From Rusavskia elegans (taxonomy: Eukaryota; Ascomycota; Lecanoromycetes; Teloschistales; Teloschistaceae): a stretch of DNA of 64,000 bases. Made by a program: the position numbers and the translations under genes. Location of the stretch: NCBI GenBank assembly GCA_011316305.1, contig SAUG01000137.1, forward strand, positions 1-64,000. The letters run 5' to 3'. Of this stretch, positions 62,191 to 64,000 are shown piece by piece. Within the stretch, counting starts at the first letter, position 1. Each line of letters starts with the position of its first letter. Under the pieces are notes generated by a model. That model had not been told where the DNA came from. It was given only the letters and a program-made list of their open reading frames with translations, and ran no database searches.

Positions 62191-62648
62191 GACCGACATG
62201 TTCCCGACACCTCGTCCTTCAACACAGCCATCGACGGCGAAGTAGTAACATGCCACGCAGGGCTGAGACCAACAGCGAAGCCCGACCGCTACAAAGCACG
62301 CGAGCCCCAAGCTGCCGTTGCATTCGAACGATTGAAAGACGGCAAGCGACGTGACACCTTGCATGGAATATGTCAGGTCAAGCGCGAGCGATCAAGATGA
62401 ACTCGGAGCTTCTTGCTAGGTCGACGACCTATGTACCTTACGATCCTAAGGATCAAACTACCAAGCCAACGTTCAGTGGCCACAACAAAGCTCTCTGTAG
62501 AGTGATAGTGTGAGATGCGCAGATACTGAAGTATGGGGAGGAGGAGTAAGGCGCAGCGGTCTAGATGGGCCTGGCTCACCGGGCAAATAGTTCAGTCGTG
62601 TGTTGGACTGTTGAAGATTGCATGGCGGAAGGATAAGTATGTATCTAT

Positions 62649-62871
62649 CCCTTCGCCTGCTAAAGATGGACTCCGGCCTAATGACCCTCTTGCGGTAAGT
62701 AGAATCATTCGGACACTCTTAGCCTACCCCTTCGACTTGGCGGAGTGGGTATCCAATACCTCGACTGCCAGCCAAATTGGATACCCTACCAGTGTATAAG
62801 ATGATAGCTTGGTGTCCGGATTCCTCTGCTCACAGCGAGCCCCTGAATCGGCGACCTTAGCAGGCGAAGGG
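62649..62871. mobile_element. Foldback MITE with 15-bp TIRs
   Basis: CCCTTCGCCTGCTAA at 62649-62663 is repeated as the exact inverse at 62857-62871. One base outside each TIR is a TA (62646-62647 on the left; 62873-62874 on the right), compatible with a Tc1/mariner-type target duplication. Inside is a second perfect inverted repeat, GGGTATCCAAT at 62747-62757 with ATTGGATACCC at 62776-62786. A diverged relative lies at 52061-52225. No coding capacity. Confidence 0.75.
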
Positions 62872-63973
62872 CTACGCATCATCTCAGGAATCACGCTGAA
62901 CCTCGTCGCCGCTGCCATAGCCCGTCTTGTTGGAAGTCGACATTGGGACGCCGTCCTCGGGTCGATATTTCTCTGAAGAGCCGTGACAAGCTGGTCCCAA
63001 GCAGCTGAATTGCGAAAGAGGACTGCTAAATATCAACAGCTCCGGTGAATACAGCGCAGAGTGCACAGTGTACTTCTAGCAAAAAAGTATGTAAAACGTG
63101 TCAATTGCAAAGAAGGAAGTCGATGATGTTGCTTTGTCGTTAGATTTAGAGGCGAGAGCCTTCAGCCTCACAGCCGAGCCCCCCGCTTGTTGCGGCTAAG
63201 GAACTCTACATCGACATTGTTTCGACTCCTAACAACCAATCAACTTTTCAACGAGCAGCACCTTCATCCAATCGCTTCACCAGCTTCGATGTGTCAAGCT
63301 ACTCAGCCTCGGGAACAGCACGCGGCACGCTCTATACGGTCTGTTGAAACCTCGTGAGCGGCCAGCAGACCCTTTCCGAGCACAGTGGGTATCCTGTATT
63401 CCTTGCCCCAGATCTCTCCTAAGAAACACCGTGGTACCTACCATCGATGAGGCTTAGACTCAGAGTATGGGTATACAGAGGGAGCCTCGATTAGCTGGCT
63501 AAGGAACCTTCAAAGATCGTGATATCTCTGGTGAGCGTTCCGACCACCGATTGCTAAAGTAATCCTGGCTTTCCCCGGTCACGGTCACGTTATCATTCTT
63601 TCATGTCTGCCTTGCTCAAGCGTCATTTCGTTCTATCCTGCGACCTGTGGATCGACAGAGGTCAATGTTCATCAGCCTTCGTGAAGACTGTGCTCATCCG
63701 TGCCTCCTTTATGCAGCGTCCCGATTGAGATTAGCTCACAATAGCCTATCTCCTTCGTCTCCCTTCATGGCCATTTTTGTTTCCGATTTTCTGCTCGACG
63801 TATCTTGCTGTTTGACTCAGCTCCGCCGAACATGGACAATCATCCGTTCGTGGCTTCAGAAGCTACTCGAGCCTAGTCGCGCACAGGATCAATCAGTCTT
63901 CACTCGCCCGTGACTCCAATCCGATCCATCTGCCACTACTCAACCACGCCTCGGGACCAAAGACTCATTGCCA

Positions 63974-64000
63974 TGTCTATGACTCCTGGGCCTCGTCTCT
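63974..64000 (+). CDS. Possible start of a gene cut by the window edge
   Basis: ATG in a good context (TGCCATGTC) after a pyrimidine-rich leader; visible product begins MSMTPGPRL. Too short to identify; the start could equally be non-coding. Confidence 0.25.

Larger units (their letters stand above)
61531..63973. other. Intergenic, no convincing gene
   Basis: Contains a 21-bp tandem repeat (62128-62190) and a foldback MITE (62649-62871). ORFs at 61527-61937 and 63647-63913 lack recognisable domains and normal gene structure. The pyrimidine-rich stretch from about 63200 to 63970, with short upstream ATGs such as 63292, resembles the promoter and leader of a plus-strand gene beginning at the window edge. 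Confidence 0.5.

Noticed and set aside
63647..63913. 88-residue plus-strand ORF
   Set aside because: No recognisable domain and it lies in what looks like a pyrimidine-rich promoter/leader.

Overview
This window is from a filamentous ascomycete (Pezizomycotina; class not resolved). The evidence is genes with short 40-120 nt spliceosomal introns, fungal-type housekeeping proteins, and long AT-rich tracts that carry the signature of repeat-induced point mutation (RIP). In those tracts CA and TG are almost absent, TA is abundant, and CG survives.

Layout. 1-5095: RIP-degraded tract with an in-frame 111-bp tandem repeat, a hAT-like MITE and an unrecognised coding remnant. 5312-6457: MFS drug/toxin exporter gene (minus) that has lost its 3' part at the edge of that tract. 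7318-20626: ordinary gene island with four genes: condensin CAP-H (minus), an F-BAR/DEP/RhoGAP protein (plus), the replication licensing ATPase Cdc6 (minus), and a 1,556-residue disordered/coiled-coil protein of unknown function (plus). 20944-51586: a 30.6-kb nested transposon structure. 53127-58172: a ten-exon FGAM synthase (FGAR amidotransferase) gene (minus). 59491-61530: a C2H2 zinc-finger transcription factor (plus). 61531-64000: no convincing gene except a possible start at the right edge; it holds a small foldback MITE and a 21-bp tandem repeat.

The most informative part is the nested block. From the sequence alone it resolves into four layers: a TA-flanked terminal-inverted-repeat MITE of about 0.5 kb; inside it a Mutator-like element of about 1.17 kb with ~95-bp TIRs and a 9-bp target duplication; inside that a Ty3/Gypsy chromodomain element (Gypsy-A1, target duplication CGTCT); and inside A1 four further insertions. 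These are Gypsy-B1 (minus), a hAT-like MITE, Gypsy-B2 (plus) and a second Gypsy-A copy (A2, target duplication ACTAA). A2 is uninterrupted and supplies the empty-site sequence that confirms both Gypsy-B insertion points. I found no intact transposon ORF.

No multi-gene novel system is evident. The best candidates for new biology are the FGAM synthase with altered ETHNHP and SEHCRH motifs, the RhoGAP domain without its arginine finger, and the coding 37-residue repeat in the left RIP tract. All exon boundaries were chosen by hand from splice consensus, reading phase and family similarity; no alignment or database search was run.
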